Assembly: GCA_905147135.1 (NCBI GenBank)
Contig: LR990045.1
Location: forward strand, 20,064,173-20,128,172
Source of the DNA: Blastobasis lacticolella
Lineage: Eukaryota > Arthropoda > Insecta > Lepidoptera > Blastobasidae
DNA: 64,000 nucleotides
Reading direction: 5' to 3'
Part shown: piece after piece, positions 34,333 through 46,050 of the stretch
Layout: every line of letters starts with the position of its first letter
Position numbering within the stretch: the stretch's first letter is position 1
Position numbers and translations under genes: made by a program
Notes under the pieces: generated by a model
Databases searched by the model: none
What the model was told of the DNA's origin: nothing
Seen by the model: the letters and a program-made list of their open reading frames with translations, nothing else

Positions 34333-34475
34333 CGACTCTAAGAGGTATATTAGAGGTCTCTTCAGAGGCGGGCAACGCATTGGTAACTCCCGTGGTGTTG
34401 CTGATGTCCATAAGCGGCGGCGACTACTTTCCAACAAGTGACCCGCTTGCCTGTTTGTTTGGCGTATACCATTAA
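34333..34475 (+). repeat. LINE B 3' end, short copy
   Basis: AGGTATATTAGAGGTCTCTT followed by GGCGGGCAACGCATTGGTAA, GTGTTGCTGATGTCCATAAG and GACCCGCTTGCCTGTTTG matches the last coding and UTR bases of the element at 27396-29905. Confidence 0.75.
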
Positions 34476-34507
34476 AAAAACAGTATTTTGTTTAAGTACA
34501 TGTTTCT

Positions 34508-34738
34508 TACCACCCTCTTACACTCTTGGGTGTCGTACAAGGCGACTAATGCGTTCGAGGCAAAAGATCAAGAGTCTCCGTAGTCTGGAAAATGGGCAGC
34601 AGCATTTTCCATTATTATATTTAAACACTGCGATCTCCAACCCGCCTGCCAAGCGTGGAGATGGCAATAACCTCCCTTTTCGTGGGAGAGGCCCTAAGTT
34701 CTGCAGTGGACTGTTACGGGCTGTGATGATGACATTTT
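34508..34738 (+). repeat. LINE 3'-tail repeat (RTE-like), uninterrupted copy
   Basis: It has CTTGGGTGTCGTACAAGGCG, AAATGGGCAGCAGCATTTTC, CTGCGATCTCCAACCCGCC and GGGCTGTGATGATGAC. It lacks the first 40 bp present at 43167. Confidence 0.75.
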
Positions 34739-35160
34739 TCTACGATACAGAGACCCCGTGAGGTACGAAAACAGTGTTGTTACCAATTTGCATAACATCT
34801 ACCGATCGCTTAGCCTTCAACCACAGATGTCTTCAATTCGTATTATTAATATGAATGTGTTCTGGAAAGTTCCAGCTAGGGACACGACGTGACTACCCAC
34901 TAGGGCTGCCGAATATGCTATATAATATAGTATCCTACTATATTTTGGATCAAGATACTATACACTGTTGAAAAAATATATAGTAGCCAAATCTACCACA
35001 TTTAAGCAATACAGCGGCATCACTTTCTTCGGGTATAATAAGAGCCTATGTACGGTCAAAAATACACTTTTTCTGATGTAAAAAGTATCTAAATTCGAAC
35101 TAAATTTTTTTAAATATTTTATCGTGTGGTGTACGGTAGAATTTTTTGGCAACCCTACTA

Positions 35161-35404
35161 GAGCTCGTCTAGTCTAAAATGACGCGCCCCACTACTTAAT
35201 TAGTTGATTTCGATGTGTGAGTGCAAATATTGATAACGACACTTCATCTGTGTGGGAGCCAATGAACGGCGCGTGCTTTGAATCTTACCGGAAACTGAAT
35301 GACCAATTACAACGGTATTTGTATATGTATTGCGTCCATATTTTAAACTTGCTTGTGTGCGTTAATGCGATAGTGGGGCGCGTCATTTTAGATTAGACGA
35401 GCTC
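35161..35404. mobile_element. MITE, 244 bp, about 36-bp TIRs, TA target duplication
   Basis: GAGCTCGTCTAGTCTAAAAT followed by GACGCGCCCCACTA at the left is matched inverted by TAGTGGGGCGCGTCATTTTA followed by GATTAGACGAGCTC at the right. TA flanks both ends (35159-35160 and 35405-35406), consistent with a Tc1/mariner-type MITE. A half copy lies at 25147. Confidence 0.85.
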
Positions 35405-35704
35405 TACCTACCTAGTTTCGGACCGCTGATTCGAATGCTTTGCCCGATTGGCCCCTTAGATTTCGAAATTAATAATCGTCGATAGCAACACTGTATCTTA
35501 TCGAAGCACTTTATGCCAGTCGCGATATTACAAATTTTATGACACAATATCCTGCAATGAGTGATATGGTTATTTTTTTCGGTTAGTAGGTATGCAGCCG
35601 GCATCCGTTTTGAACTTGACCGCTTCGCTAATGCTACTTCTACGTATTGTACGAATCGTATCTTTACATCCATACTTTATTTTTATTTTTTATGTCATGT
35701 GGTA

Positions 35705-36010
35705 GGCAAACAGGCAAGCGGGCCACCTGATGGAAAGTGGTCACCACTGCCTATAGACATTAGCAACACCAAGAGTATGGCTAATGCGTTGCCTACTTCT
35801 ATAACACGTTGCTCTGGCAGCAAAAGGCAAATGCCACTCCACTGCCAAAGCTACGGTTCTCCAAATCCCCACCCCATGGAGCACTGGAAACCTTACTCAC
35901 CGGCAGAAACACAATACTATTTAAAAGAGTATTATTTAGCTGCTATATTCTGTAAGGTGGAGGTACTTCCCCAGTCGGGCGGCTCCAATTCGAACGAGAT
36001 ACCCCGCTAT
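35705..36010 (-). repeat. LINE B-like 3' end and adjoining LINE tail, minus copy
   Basis: The reverse complement begins at about 35800 with GGCAACGCATTAGCCATACT-like text and ends GGCCCGCTTGCCTGTTTGCC, matching LINE B. The adjoining part (35810-36010) with GTGGGGATTTGGAGAACCGT and GGGGAAGTACCTCCACCTTA is also found at 52955-53180. Confidence 0.6.
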
Positions 36011-36390
36011 GCCCTACCTCTCTTACTACTACTTTGTTCTTATACTAAATTGTTCCTACAGTTTTTTTCCTATTTGCCAAGATAACAACTATCTATTTCT
36101 GCATCAGAGCTGAGTCTCACGAATGTGCGTGTAGAACTAACGTCTCACTTCTATGTCACAATAATAATAACAACAATATAATAATCAACCCGCAAGAAGA
36201 AGAAGCCGCAATTCTTAATACCTGCCGAATAGTGTGTAAATTTCTTTCTGGTGACCCAGAAAGTACTGGATCTTAATTTTTTATTCCTGTGATACTTGAT
36301 CAGTGACCCGTATCTTTTAGGTAAATTGTCCCTTAAAAGGGAGAATCGCAAATAATGGAAAAATAATAATCATCTTACAACATTAACATT
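36011..36390. other. No feature recognised
   Basis: AT-rich DNA between repeats. A block with TACAGTTTTTTTCCTATTTG (about 36058) recurs at about 36830, a local diverged duplication. Confidence 0.35.
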
Positions 36391-36700
36391 AACATGTCTC
36401 GGTTGTGCTCTTGCACACGAGGGCCCGGGGTCCGCCTTGATCATGATCCAAGATTTGGCAGATCAGGTAATTACAGTGGAGCGACAGCCATCTGACCTCC
36501 GTCACCCTGGTAACAGGGGAACTTGACCAGAATAAATCATGGTTACATGTTCAGTTGCCTGAATGTGTCCGCCAATTGTATTATTGTGCAATAAAGTTTT
36601 AAATAAATAAATAAATGTGCTGGTTTTATCCTTATGTTTTTCCTCGCCGTAAGGGTATTAGTTAATATTCAACTAATGTACATAACTCAGAAAAGATGTT
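36391..36700 (-). mobile_element. tRNA-derived SINE, family 1, interrupted by a small retroelement tail
   Basis: The 3' part (36391-36569) and the 5' part (from about 36617) are separated by roughly 45 bp ending CAATAAAGTTTTAAATAAAT. AATGTG occurs on both sides of the insert and once in intact copies, so it is the target duplication of a very short retrotransposed tail. Confidence 0.75.
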
Positions 36701-37374
36701 ATAGGTACCTAGATATATTTAATAAAATCTGCTGTAGACAATAAATAGAGAGGCCGCCCTAAAAAATTATGTATGGACGCTAATTATTGAGCAAATCGTA
36801 TCTTTAAATCCATACTTAATTATGCCTACAGTTTTTTTCCTATTTGTAAAGCATTTAATCCTAAGATAACAACTGTATCTATTTCCGTATCACAGTCTTA
36901 TGAATGTACGTGTATAAGTAACGTCTAACATAGTCATAATGATAATAACAATATAGTCTAAATCATAGATGCTGCCAACGTCGACGATTCCTAGAATAAG
37001 GTCGACGGATGGCAAGTCAAGCGCAGAGTTCACGGTCACGATGCACACCACACTGATCTTAACATGGTTCGACCGAAAAATAGAACGGACGATCCACGGA
37101 ATCCGTGCATTATTATGTTAGGTATTCTACCGAGAATTGGCACGAATGTAAACATATTCATGTAATAATCGTCGAGTAGCACGTGAGCATTATGTTGCAT
37201 AGTATACTGTTAAAGCAAATAAACAAGACAGTAGATTGTTCCAGGAACAAACGGTTTGTTAAAATGAAAGTCTGTGCATTGACGCGGATTTCGGTTAATA
37301 CAGCATATAGAGTACAATAGAGGTCATAGTGATTTGTGTGTCAGTGGCGGAGTAAGGAGTTAATTAATGAATAA
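36701..37374. other. No gene recognised
   Basis: It contains the second copy of the local duplication noted at 36058 and otherwise unique DNA. Confidence 0.35.
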
Positions 37375-37444
37375 TTGTCGACAAATTCACACAGCGCCAT
37401 CTAGACAAAAACTAAGCAAAACTTATACGAAGGGTGCTAGATAT

Positions 37445-38214
37445 GTCGCAGCCATCTGGTTAAATCAGCCATTTAATTAGAAGGCTAGTCCGTTTATAAG
37501 ACGCAGGCATTCAAATGAATGTCTAGGCAGATCGTTGAGCGAACTAGCAACAGTCAACGTTTAACTAGTTGGCTTATAGTAAGCTAGCGCTTTGGAGACA
37601 GCTGACGTAAAAACAGGCAGGTTATTTAAATTTAGTTTAAAATTATTTTGTATATTTTTTGTTTGAACTATATTTAAAGTGTGGTGCCTACATGTTTTTA
37701 AGAAATAATTAATATAACTTAATTTGTTTATTTTCTTTTTATACTTATAATTAGAAACATAAATGCATGCCAAAGTTCCGTGCATATTATAATTGTTAAT
37801 ATTATAAAATAAGAAAATTCCTCCTACATAGTTACAAGTAGTTAATAAGTTATAAGTTTAAAGATTTTATTGTGATAAATACTATAAGTGTTATAGGAAC
37901 TGGCAATACAATTAGTTGTATACTTACTGAATTTTTAGCCACTAACAATTTCTTTATCAAATAAAAGTGATTAATTAGTTATTTTTTATGTTAAGTAAGG
38001 TTATCATTTAAGTTACTAACTCATAGTCATGGTCTAATCTAACCTAACCAACCATCTGTATCTCCATAACAAAACGGCTAAATAACGTTCAGCCAAGTAG
38101 CTGAACGTTACTTTCAACTACATGGCTAGTTGTCCTTTAGCTATTCAGTTGAAGGCGTTTAATAAACGGGCTAGCCTTCTCATTAAAGGGCTGATTTAAC
38201 CAGATGGCTGCGAC
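37445..38214. mobile_element. MITE, 770 bp, about 50-bp TIRs, 6-bp target duplication
   Basis: The left end GTCGCAGCCATCTGGTTAAA followed by TCAGCC is matched inverted by the right end GGCTGATTTAACCAGATGGC followed by TGCGAC. Inverted similarity continues inward through AGAAGGCTAG and CCGTTTA, and weaker to about 130 bp. AGATAT stands on both sides (37439-37444 and 38215-38220). The 74-codon frame inside (37561-37785) has no transposase motif. The superfamily is undetermined; a 6-bp duplication is unusual. Confidence 0.88.
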
Positions 38215-38233
38215 AGATATACTACTTAAATAC

Positions 38234-38328
38234 TGCTTAAAATGTATATTATGCGCATGTATATTATGCTAATTTTTGTATATTGTCTTGTAATATGTGT
38301 GCAATAAAGAGTTTTTACTTACTTACTT
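38234..38328 (+). mobile_element. 5'-truncated retroelement tail with 10-bp target duplication
   Basis: A 95-bp insert ends GCAATAAAGAGTTTTTACTT followed by ACTTACTTAC. ACTTAAATAC stands before (38224-38233) and after it (38329-38338). The same tail (GCAATAAAGAGTTT plus ACATACAT repeats) occurs at about 22140-22170. Confidence 0.75.
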
Positions 38329-38484
38329 ACTTAAATACATACTTATTATACATTGAGCACAAAAACCGGTAACAGTAAGTAAAATTCATCATTTCAATTC
38401 CTGCCCGGTTGGGAATCGAACCTGAAACCTCTTGCGTGGCACGGTATGTAGACTACTAACCACTTGAACCATTCAAGATGTTTA

Positions 38485-41276
38485 AAGTGTTACCACAGGT
38501 GTTAAATACAAAGATGTGGAATAAAGTTCACAATTTAGTTCTGTCGAGGAATCTTCCCGCAATTAAACGCGAAGAAGTCACCGCCAAAACTACTTATATC
38601 AAAGAAAGAGAGGAACGTAAAATATTGTAACGACTAGACAGAGTCCAAGAAAATGGAAAATTAGAAGAAACGAATAAAACACCAGAAGGACATCTAAAAG
38701 TACATACAATGTCGTAAGCATATGGCCGCTGTATTTGCGGATTACACTGCATTGTTGGGATATAAATATCCTCATACTTATGTCTATTTAGTGGTTAGGG
38801 GCGTGTTACAAACGACAAACTGCATGGCTTAAAATTGATTCATGATTCCTCGTTTATCTATGTAATCTAGGTATCGTATAGTATCGGAGACTGGTACTCT
38901 GGAAATGCTTGGAATTAGATGGTTAGTAATATGGCATCAAAGAATCACAACTGCTATAATTTAAACATACGTTTTGTTTTCAATCAATAGCAAGTAGATG
39001 ACCCAACGAAATGACACAATCAAATTGATTCCTTCAATGTGCACCGTATTTACGTTGTGGGCTCTATTGACCTTTTAACATTACCGCTTCAATAACAGTA
39101 GACCGGTTCGATCATATCAGTATTATGTACAGTGATTCCATCTGTTTTCCATCATGAAAACGGGTTGTCGAGACATTCTCACGATAGTTAGTTCTTCGAA
39201 CTTAAGCCACTACAGCTGTGAAACACTACTAGTAATTGTACTACTAGTGTAGTATTGGTAGTAGTAGTAACTAGTTTGACCATGTAGTCCGCTCGATGGT
39301 GCTGTGGTGCCTAGTATTCATTTTATATTATAATTGTGAAGTTCATAAGTGTTTGTAAAAACCTAAACTGAATAAACGTATTTGAGTTTGAGTTTGAGTA
39401 TGAGTCATGTTTTGCGATATGTACCGTTTTGTATTTATGCGCCTATGGTGTGGTTAAACATATATTTAGTATTAATAGTTAAAAGCAGTACTATGTATCT
39501 CGGCAAAACAACATTTTACAGAACTATTGACTATGGTGTTCAACAAAACGTGACCTCATCGCTAATTAAGATGTTAACTCATAAAGAAGCGAAACGAAAT
39601 CTAAAAATAACACAAATGAAAAATACGTCGAAATTAGTGGCGGCGAAGAGAGTAAGACAAATAATTTATTATGGGACCAAAAATACGCATAATATCAACG
39701 TATCAGAAGAGGTGCTAGGACAGAAAAAGACTGGAGCCAAAAATAACAAGGACAATGCGTAAGAGAGCGATAAAACTGAATAATGTTGTATAAAAGCCGT
39801 GTCTATTTGTGATCTCCACGATGCAAGCGCCGACCAACTCCCGAACGGTGTAAGAGTGCTACAACAATTATAAATACGCGAACACCTCACGATTTTCACA
39901 CGGATCGCACAGTTAGTCACACCTGATGGAATTCTGTTGATTCCCAATGAAATTACGGCTTACGGCCGGCTGTGCTCAATATCGACTCTGGTTGTTGATA
40001 TCGCGATACAGTTTTAGAGGAGAAACGTGGCGTGGATCTTGTGATTTAATTTTATTGTTTAATTATTGCCAAATACTGTTTCCATACCATCCATTTGTAC
40101 AGTGTTCAAAAACGTTGGTGACGTCATTCTAATATTTGTTAATTATATACTTGGCTTCGATTTCTTATTCCGAAATATTTCAAAAATAAAATTGCTTGTC
40201 TTAGTTGTTGGTAGTATAATAATATAATTTTTTACCAAAATAGAACAGCATCGAAATTAAAATATCAGATAAAATTAAGAATTTGGGGCATCACAGTGGA
40301 AACTAGGAATCTCGTGGGATTCCACCAAGAGCGTCTGAGGCTGGATCGCGAACCGATGCCCGCGGAATCAATCCGCAAATAGCGTGTGGAGTGCTCAAAA
40401 ATCCACCGCGGATCGCTGGAGAGGGGCCGCGGCACAATGTGCGCCCACGCACGATTATTTTGGCGAATTGCGCGCCGGCCGCGGCGGGCATTGCAACAAC
40501 GCGGCTACGGTGCAACACGGCCTAATAAATTTTAGAATTTGGCTACTTCTCCTATATTATCATCCACCTCATCATCCATTTACCGCATCCGTCAGCGACG
40601 ACCCAGGTACGCATGCGGACACGAAACATGGACTCTTACTAGCTTTCCCACTAGCGAGGGATACTTGTTTGTTCACAGAGTTTTGACTGCATGCGGATGA
40701 AAATTTTTTTTTTTATAAAAGCTAGTATCACACCTGGTGACGATGCGGCCCAAGCATATAAAATGATTTCTAGGTTACTCGTCTAGTAGTCTGTGAAGTG
40801 TGATTCGTCACACATTTTCCCAAGATTTAAATCTTTTAGTTTGTTTTAACAGACTATTGCTATCCTTTTTTATTCTTTTACTGCGGTCCATAGGTATAAA
40901 GATATATTAAAAATACGTAAACAAAGTCGAGTCGAAAACAATTCCTGTTAAAGATAATTTAAGTACAAAATTTTTCACTATCTTGTCTCTAAAAATAATT
41001 ACTACAATGTTTGATTTAAAATATTGTTGTGTTGTTTTGCTATTTGTTTTTGTTGTTACACTTTTACCTTGAATGGTATCGAAATATTAGTATAGTATAG
41101 TCACCACAATTAATTAGTCTACATTTTCCTGTACGATTAGGTAAGTACCAAATATACAACAAACAATTGCTAAATTGAAATTAAACTCTTGTTCTTTATT
41201 TTTATTACGTTGATCGCTGAAATAATTAAAGTTTTATATGCGTCGGTAGATAACAGACAGTAGGTCATTATTATTA
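38485..41276. other. Mostly unique DNA, one CpG-rich island, no gene called
   Basis: A 126-codon plus frame (39382-39762) and others show no motif that I recognise. 40310-40530 is strikingly CpG-rich (CCGCGG, GCGCGCCGGCCGCGG) against AT-rich flanks and could be a promoter region or a repeat. A GTAGTAGTAGT-like run sits near 39230-39265. Confidence 0.4.
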
Positions 41277-41415
41277 ACCACTGGTGGATCCGACGCGACT
41301 AGCTTATAAACCTTCCTCATGAATCACTCTATCTATTTTTAAAAACCGCATTAAAATCCGTTGCCTAGTTTATAATAGATGTGCGTACATAGATACATAC
41401 ACGCCACTCGAAGAA
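41277..41415 (-). repeat. Helitron-like fragment, minus orientation
   Basis: GGTGGATCCGACGCGACT followed by AACCTTCCTCATGAATCAC and AACCGCATTAAAATCCGTTG matches the better copies at 46369 and 52604. The terminal CTAG is degraded to CTGG. Confidence 0.55.
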
Positions 41416-41553
41416 GATACATTACCTATTGAAAATTCTATGTTTTTGTCTATTTTGAGTTTAATTAATTAAAATCTTCAGCATTTCGAAAAAAATGTAA
41501 AATTTTAATAATAATGGGTTATTGTTCGCTGTAGCCACTTTTATCGTAGATAT

Positions 41554-41994
41554 CAGTATCGAGTCTGTCCCGAAGAATTCGAGCGCGGCACGAATGCGGT
41601 CTGATGGTATTTTGTCTTATTCATGTCAAAGAACGATATTTAAGGAATCGGGGAATGGTTTCTACCGATTTGTTTACGTGTCTAAGGTAACAAAGCATCA
41701 TTTAAAATCTTTTCACGGTCAATTTGTTGATACCTTCACGCCCTGCTCAATGAAAACGAGCGGTGAGCGTCCTGTGGTAGTTACCGCGGCCCAAACCATC
41801 ACTGACGCTGACGCTTGCTTTCACAGACCAGTTCACTGGTCTAAATTGTCTTTTGATTTGCAATTTAACTATGCACGATCGTTTAATTTGTTTACATATT
41901 ACAGTACTGTAAAAAGTTTAGGATCTAAAAATCTAATTTTCAAGCCAGTCACGTTCGTGTAAGGAGCGAATACTTCGGGACAGACTCGATGCTG
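41554..41994. mobile_element. MITE, about 441 bp, 28-bp or longer TIRs
   Basis: The left CAGTATCGAGTCTGTCCCGA followed by AGAATTCG is matched inverted by the right CGAATACTTCGGGACAGACT followed by CGATGCTG (two mismatches). The 146-codon frame (41522-41962) spans the interior and reads into the left terminus; it has no recognised domain and is unlikely to be a gene. No clear target duplication was found. Confidence 0.72.
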
Positions 41995-42589
41995 TTATCC
42001 GCGCTAAATTTGACTACATCGACCAATAACCTGTATTTATTATAATGTTACATTAAAAAATTTTAATTAAAAAACTCAAAATTTACAAAATTATAGCATT
42101 TTCACTCGGTAACACTTCCAGTGGTGCACCCTATTGATACATGGGGACTGGGAAGCGACTTTGTTTTATACTATGTATAGACTTTGCTTGTCACTGTTGG
42201 TGTTCCTATACTCGTAAAGTTGAAGACCTAATCTTTCTCAATTAAAGATTCAAGTGGGTCTTTAACGTCCGCCATCTTCAATGAGCATTACATCAGTTTT
42301 ATGATAGACACCTCAAACATAACGTCAACAACCCATAACGGTCTTCTGATGGACTTGGACCTAACCCCATGTTGTCTATTAGTCTGACCTAACCTCAGGT
42401 ATTTCAATGAGCCATACGTTCGCTACACTTATTGACTCTATTGAAATTAGTCATACCAATTGATTCGTCGTTTCTGTTGTAAATATTAGACTGACAACAG
42501 AACTATTAATTCATTGGCTTGTACAAGCCGGAGTTCCGTACACTTGAATTATCGAAATCATCGGGCTTATCACAAAATTAGCGTTACGG

Positions 42590-42990
42590 AAATGAATATG
42601 CTTCGGTGGATGTGTGGATTTTCACGGATGGATCACGTCCGAAACGCCCGTATTCGGGGTAGCCTTGACGTCTGAAAAGACAAGATAATGCTGCCTTAGC
42701 TAGTACTAGTATGGCTACGTCTTGCGTAGACCGGCAAAGTACGTACGGAACAAATATCAGGCCATGCGACCCCCGCCAGGCACGGGAAAGAGAGGTCGGC
42801 TCAAGAAGCTGATGAAATGGTTTAAGAGATGTCTTGTCGACGTAAAGAATGACATGCGTGTCAATAAACTCACCACGAAGGTCCACGAGCGAAGTGAACC
42901 GAGAGGATTAGTAAGGCGGAACCCGGGCCCTCGCTTGCCGCCGAGAGCGAAACTGAGATTTATCGCCAGGATGGTGATAATGATGATGAT
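42590..42990 (+). pseudogene. Decayed RTE-like LINE ORF2 3' end
   Basis: Short in-frame pieces resemble the C-terminus of RTE ORF2: LRWMCGFSRMDHVRNARIRG (about 42600), MRRPAKYVRNKYQAM (42722), VKNDMRVNKLTTKVHERS (about 42837) and RRNPGPRLPPRAK. Stops and frameshifts interrupt them. The LINE tail at 43167 may belong to the same insertion. Confidence 0.65.
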
Positions 42991-43166
42991 TATGATCGGG
43001 CTTATCACCATGATTTTGATTATTTTATCCTCAATATTTCGAAGAGGTTGGACGCTCCATATACCAGACTTTTATATTTATTTCTTCCCAACAAATTTGA
43101 TTTTTATTGTCGCAGTCATACTTTGTTTTTGTTCATACAAATAATTTGGAACTTGCAAATATAAAA

Positions 43167-43429
43167 ATAGCCGTGTGGTGACCGGTAGAGTAGAATAGCA
43201 CCAACCCCTTACACTCGTGGGTGTCGTACAAGGCGACTAACGTTTAGAGGCAAAATATCTAGTCTCCATAAACTGGAAAATGGGCAGCAGCGTTTTTCAT
43301 TGTTATGTTTGCAACACTGCGATCTCCAACCCGCCTGCCAAGCGTGGAGATTATGGCAATAACCTCCCCTTTTGCGGGAGAGGCCCAAAGTCCTGTAGTG
43401 GACTGTTATGGGCTGTGATGATGAAATAT
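43167..43429 (+). repeat. LINE 3'-tail repeat (RTE-like), complete reference copy
   Basis: It runs from CCGTGTGGTGACCGGTAGAG through CACTCGTGGGTGTCGTACAA and CTGCGATCTCCAACCCGCC to GGGCTGTGATGATGAAA. It serves as the empty-site comparison for the MITE at 8667. Confidence 0.8.
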
Positions 43430-44715
43430 AAAAATCTAACCATCATGGCAATTTGACAGATTTTTGTAAGCCGCAAGCTGTTTTCAGGTGTGGGATTGGA
43501 TTCTACTAACACTATTAATTCGAAACTATTTTTTTGTTTATACAAATTTAAATAGTTAAATATATCGCTCATAACACATAGATATTATTCATCAACGTTT
43601 TAGGCTTTATGTAAAAAATACGTAAAGAGTAACAGAACCGCGGGTGTGGTATCACTAAACAAGCTACCTAATCTTTCTAATCGGAACACAACAGTGACAA
43701 TTCTTCAACTCCTCAGTATTGATAAAGTTCGTACCATCGGTTACCTGATTCTGTTCAACCTGGTCCTAAGGTCATCCAGTTCTTTGTTTATCCTTATTTA
43801 ATTTTCTTCAAAACTTTATTAGTCCGATGACTAAGTATTTAACGTTATTATACATTAACACATTTAGCTTTTCCTCAACTTGCCCATTGGCCAACTTGGC
43901 ATTTGACATTATTAATGTAAATTTGACATTGTGTTTATATTGTTTACCTAATTAATTACAGTTTGACATTGTTATAAAATTTTCTTAAATTTGTACGCCG
44001 AATGGCAGGTCACAGTTGAGCACACTTATATCTAATGTAACATCTTTTTTACCTGCGTTACCACAAATAAAAATAAATTGAAAATTGAAATTGAACTTTT
44101 TTCACAATTAACTATAAAGTTTAATTTCCTTCTACATCTGTATTAGTTTTTTCCTCAACTGTTTTTATAATGAACTATAAAATTTAATTTCCTTCCACAT
44201 TGGTACTTGTAACTCTATAACTAAGATGTCAGAAACGATATTCGTATGGCACTGATTTGGCTTCCCACCGTGTTTCCCACGTTATGTCAACCCAAATAAA
44301 ATTTCCACGAATCGCTGCGCGGTAAAAGCATTATTTTCGTTATCTGGAGCAAGATTTTTAGTGTCACTAACGATATAAGTTTATAGTGTACCTAACTGCG
44401 TTCGTTTGGTGGCATTGGCATTATTTCAATATTGGGAAAAGTAAAAATTATAGGTATCGATTAATGAGCGAGCGCCCTCAGCTAGAAAATCCCTACTATT
44501 TACCTAATTACGTGTGGATGTCCTTCAGTTGACTGTAATGAGAATTTTTCGCATGCGTTTATGTGAAATAAAATGCTCCAGCAGATCTATGGGGTCGCAC
44601 AGAGGTTTCGAATTATCACTCTCATGAACAGCCCTTGATGCCGAAATTAAACAGTTTGTACTACGCCAGTGGCTCCCTGTACTTGTCAACTTTGCTTAAC
44701 ACTTATAATCATATT
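43430..44715. other. No gene recognised; LINE tail remnants
   Basis: About 43850-44095 contains duplicated TTTGACATT words and an ending ACAAATAAAAATAAATTG typical of a LINE 3' tail. The rest is plain AT-rich DNA. Confidence 0.4.
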
Positions 44716-44842
44716 GTCGTTAATGCCTCGATTGTGCTGTTTCGCGCGAGGGCCCGGGGTTCGCCTTGACCACGATACAGATGGATTTAGCAGATCATCG
44801 TTGACGAGTCGGATACCTTAATCAATCGGCCACTTTGGTATA
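44716..44842 (-). mobile_element. tRNA-derived SINE, family 1, internally deleted
   Basis: The 3' end (minus GGCAAACC... CTCGCGCGAAACAGCACAAT) is joined directly to tRNA-head text (GGCCGATTGATTAAGGTATC, CCGACTCGTCAACG). The middle of the element is missing. Confidence 0.65.
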
Positions 44843-45235
44843 CCCTTGATTAATATTAATCGGCATAACAGCTGGTCCACCGAGTTCCAGTCTCCTCAAC
44901 CACAATTTTGTAGTAGTAAGAGTTTTCCGGGTGGTGTCTGGCATGGAATATAGTACCATAGAACAATCATAAGTCCGTAAACGAAGCTATCAAATAAATC
45001 GAAATTGATATTATCATGTCTGTATCCGGGAAATCGATCAAATATCCATTATCTATTTATTGAATTATTTGCATCCTTATCCGGAATAATAACAATATTT
45101 ATGATAGACTTGACATCCTTGCAGTAGATTTAATTCACCTGGGCTAATTAACATAGTGTAATTAACTACCTACACTATTTAGTACACTTAATTCGCCATT
45201 TTCTTGCAGGTGATTTAAGTACACTGTTTAGTTAA

Positions 45236-45455
45236 GTTGAATCCCGGTTGTGCTCTCGCGGCCGAAGGCCCTGTGTCCACCTTGACCATGCTGCAGGGTT
45301 TGCCAGATCATGCTAGTTGCCGTGGAGCCAATGCCATCTAAACTCCGTGACCCTGTAAACAGGGGTACCCGACCTGGTTGTATCATGGTTACGTCTGAAT
45401 GTGCAGGTTTGCTGACGATGTTTTCGCTCACCGTAACAGCATCGTATCCTCAACC
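45236..45455 (-). mobile_element. tRNA-derived SINE, family 1, headless copy
   Basis: The minus strand has GATGCTGTTACGGTGAGCGA, AAACCTGCACATTCAGACGT, TGTTTACAGGGTCACGGAGT and GAGAGCACAACCGGGATTC. Confidence 0.78.
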
Positions 45456-45554
45456 TGAATATCATATTATCGTTTACAATTCGTCTAAAATCTAATTGAA
45501 ATATCTTATTACGAATCTTATATTCTATATAATCCTAAGGGAAAACGCTAGTAA

Positions 45555-45568
45555 CCCCCCCCCCCCCC
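45555..45568 (+). repeat. Poly-C tract (14 C)
   Basis: A homopolymer of 14 C; the length may be affected by sequencing. Confidence 0.85.
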
Positions 45569-45839
45569 AAACAATCATACATATTCTTTATTGTAATTTT
45601 CAAGTTACAATTTTAGTTTCAATGTTAACATTTATAATTTTTTGTGACCTGGTTTCATTATCATTATTTTAATATTTTCTTAATTTAATAAGTATTATTA
45701 TCATATCTTGACATATTAAAAAATTTAGATCAATTATGGATATACGCCTGAAAAGGTAGGAATTTGGTGGGAAAGAAGCTACTGCATCTAGAACTGCAAA
45801 ATCACGTAACCCAAACTCCATATTCAATAAAATTTCATT

Positions 45840-46050
45840 TGATTTCATTTAATATTTCTTAAACCGCTGAACCTATTTTTATAGGACAAAGCTAAGAACC
45901 ATATCGATAAACACCCTTTTTGAAAACAGAAAACCGCATTAAAATCAGTTCATCCGTTCGGGAGCTCCGACATATTACAGATACACACGTCAAACTTTTA
46001 ACATCCTCCTTTTTTCGCGACAAACTAACACCCTTCTTTTCCGTCGGGGG
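45840..46050 (-). repeat. Jockey-type LINE 3' UTR, minus copy
   Basis: The reverse complement has GACGGAAAAGAAGGGTGTTA, GAGCTCCCGAACGGATGAAC, TGATTTTAATGCGGTTTTCT and ATGGTTCTTAGCTTTGTCC. Confidence 0.65.

Larger units (their letters stand above)
37375..38484 (-). mobile_element. tRNA-derived SINE, family 2, broken by two insertions
   Basis: The SINE pieces are 37375-37444, 38215-38233 and 38329-38484. The tRNA-like head is at the right end (minus strand GGTTCAAGTGGTTAGTAGTC, B-box GGTTCGATTCCC) and the 3' end at the left (GATGGCGCTGTGTGAATTTG). The pieces join into one element once the MITE at 37445-38214 and the tail at 38234-38328 are removed. Confidence 0.82.

Noticed and set aside
38037..38052. 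Telomere-type CCTAA repeats (also near 59966)
   Set aside because: Only two or three units, inside or beside other elements; not an interstitial telomere array.
39382..39762. 126-codon plus frame with basic C-terminus
   Set aside because: No domain, no splice support, and it begins next to a GAGTTTGAGTTTGAG tail typical of retroelements.
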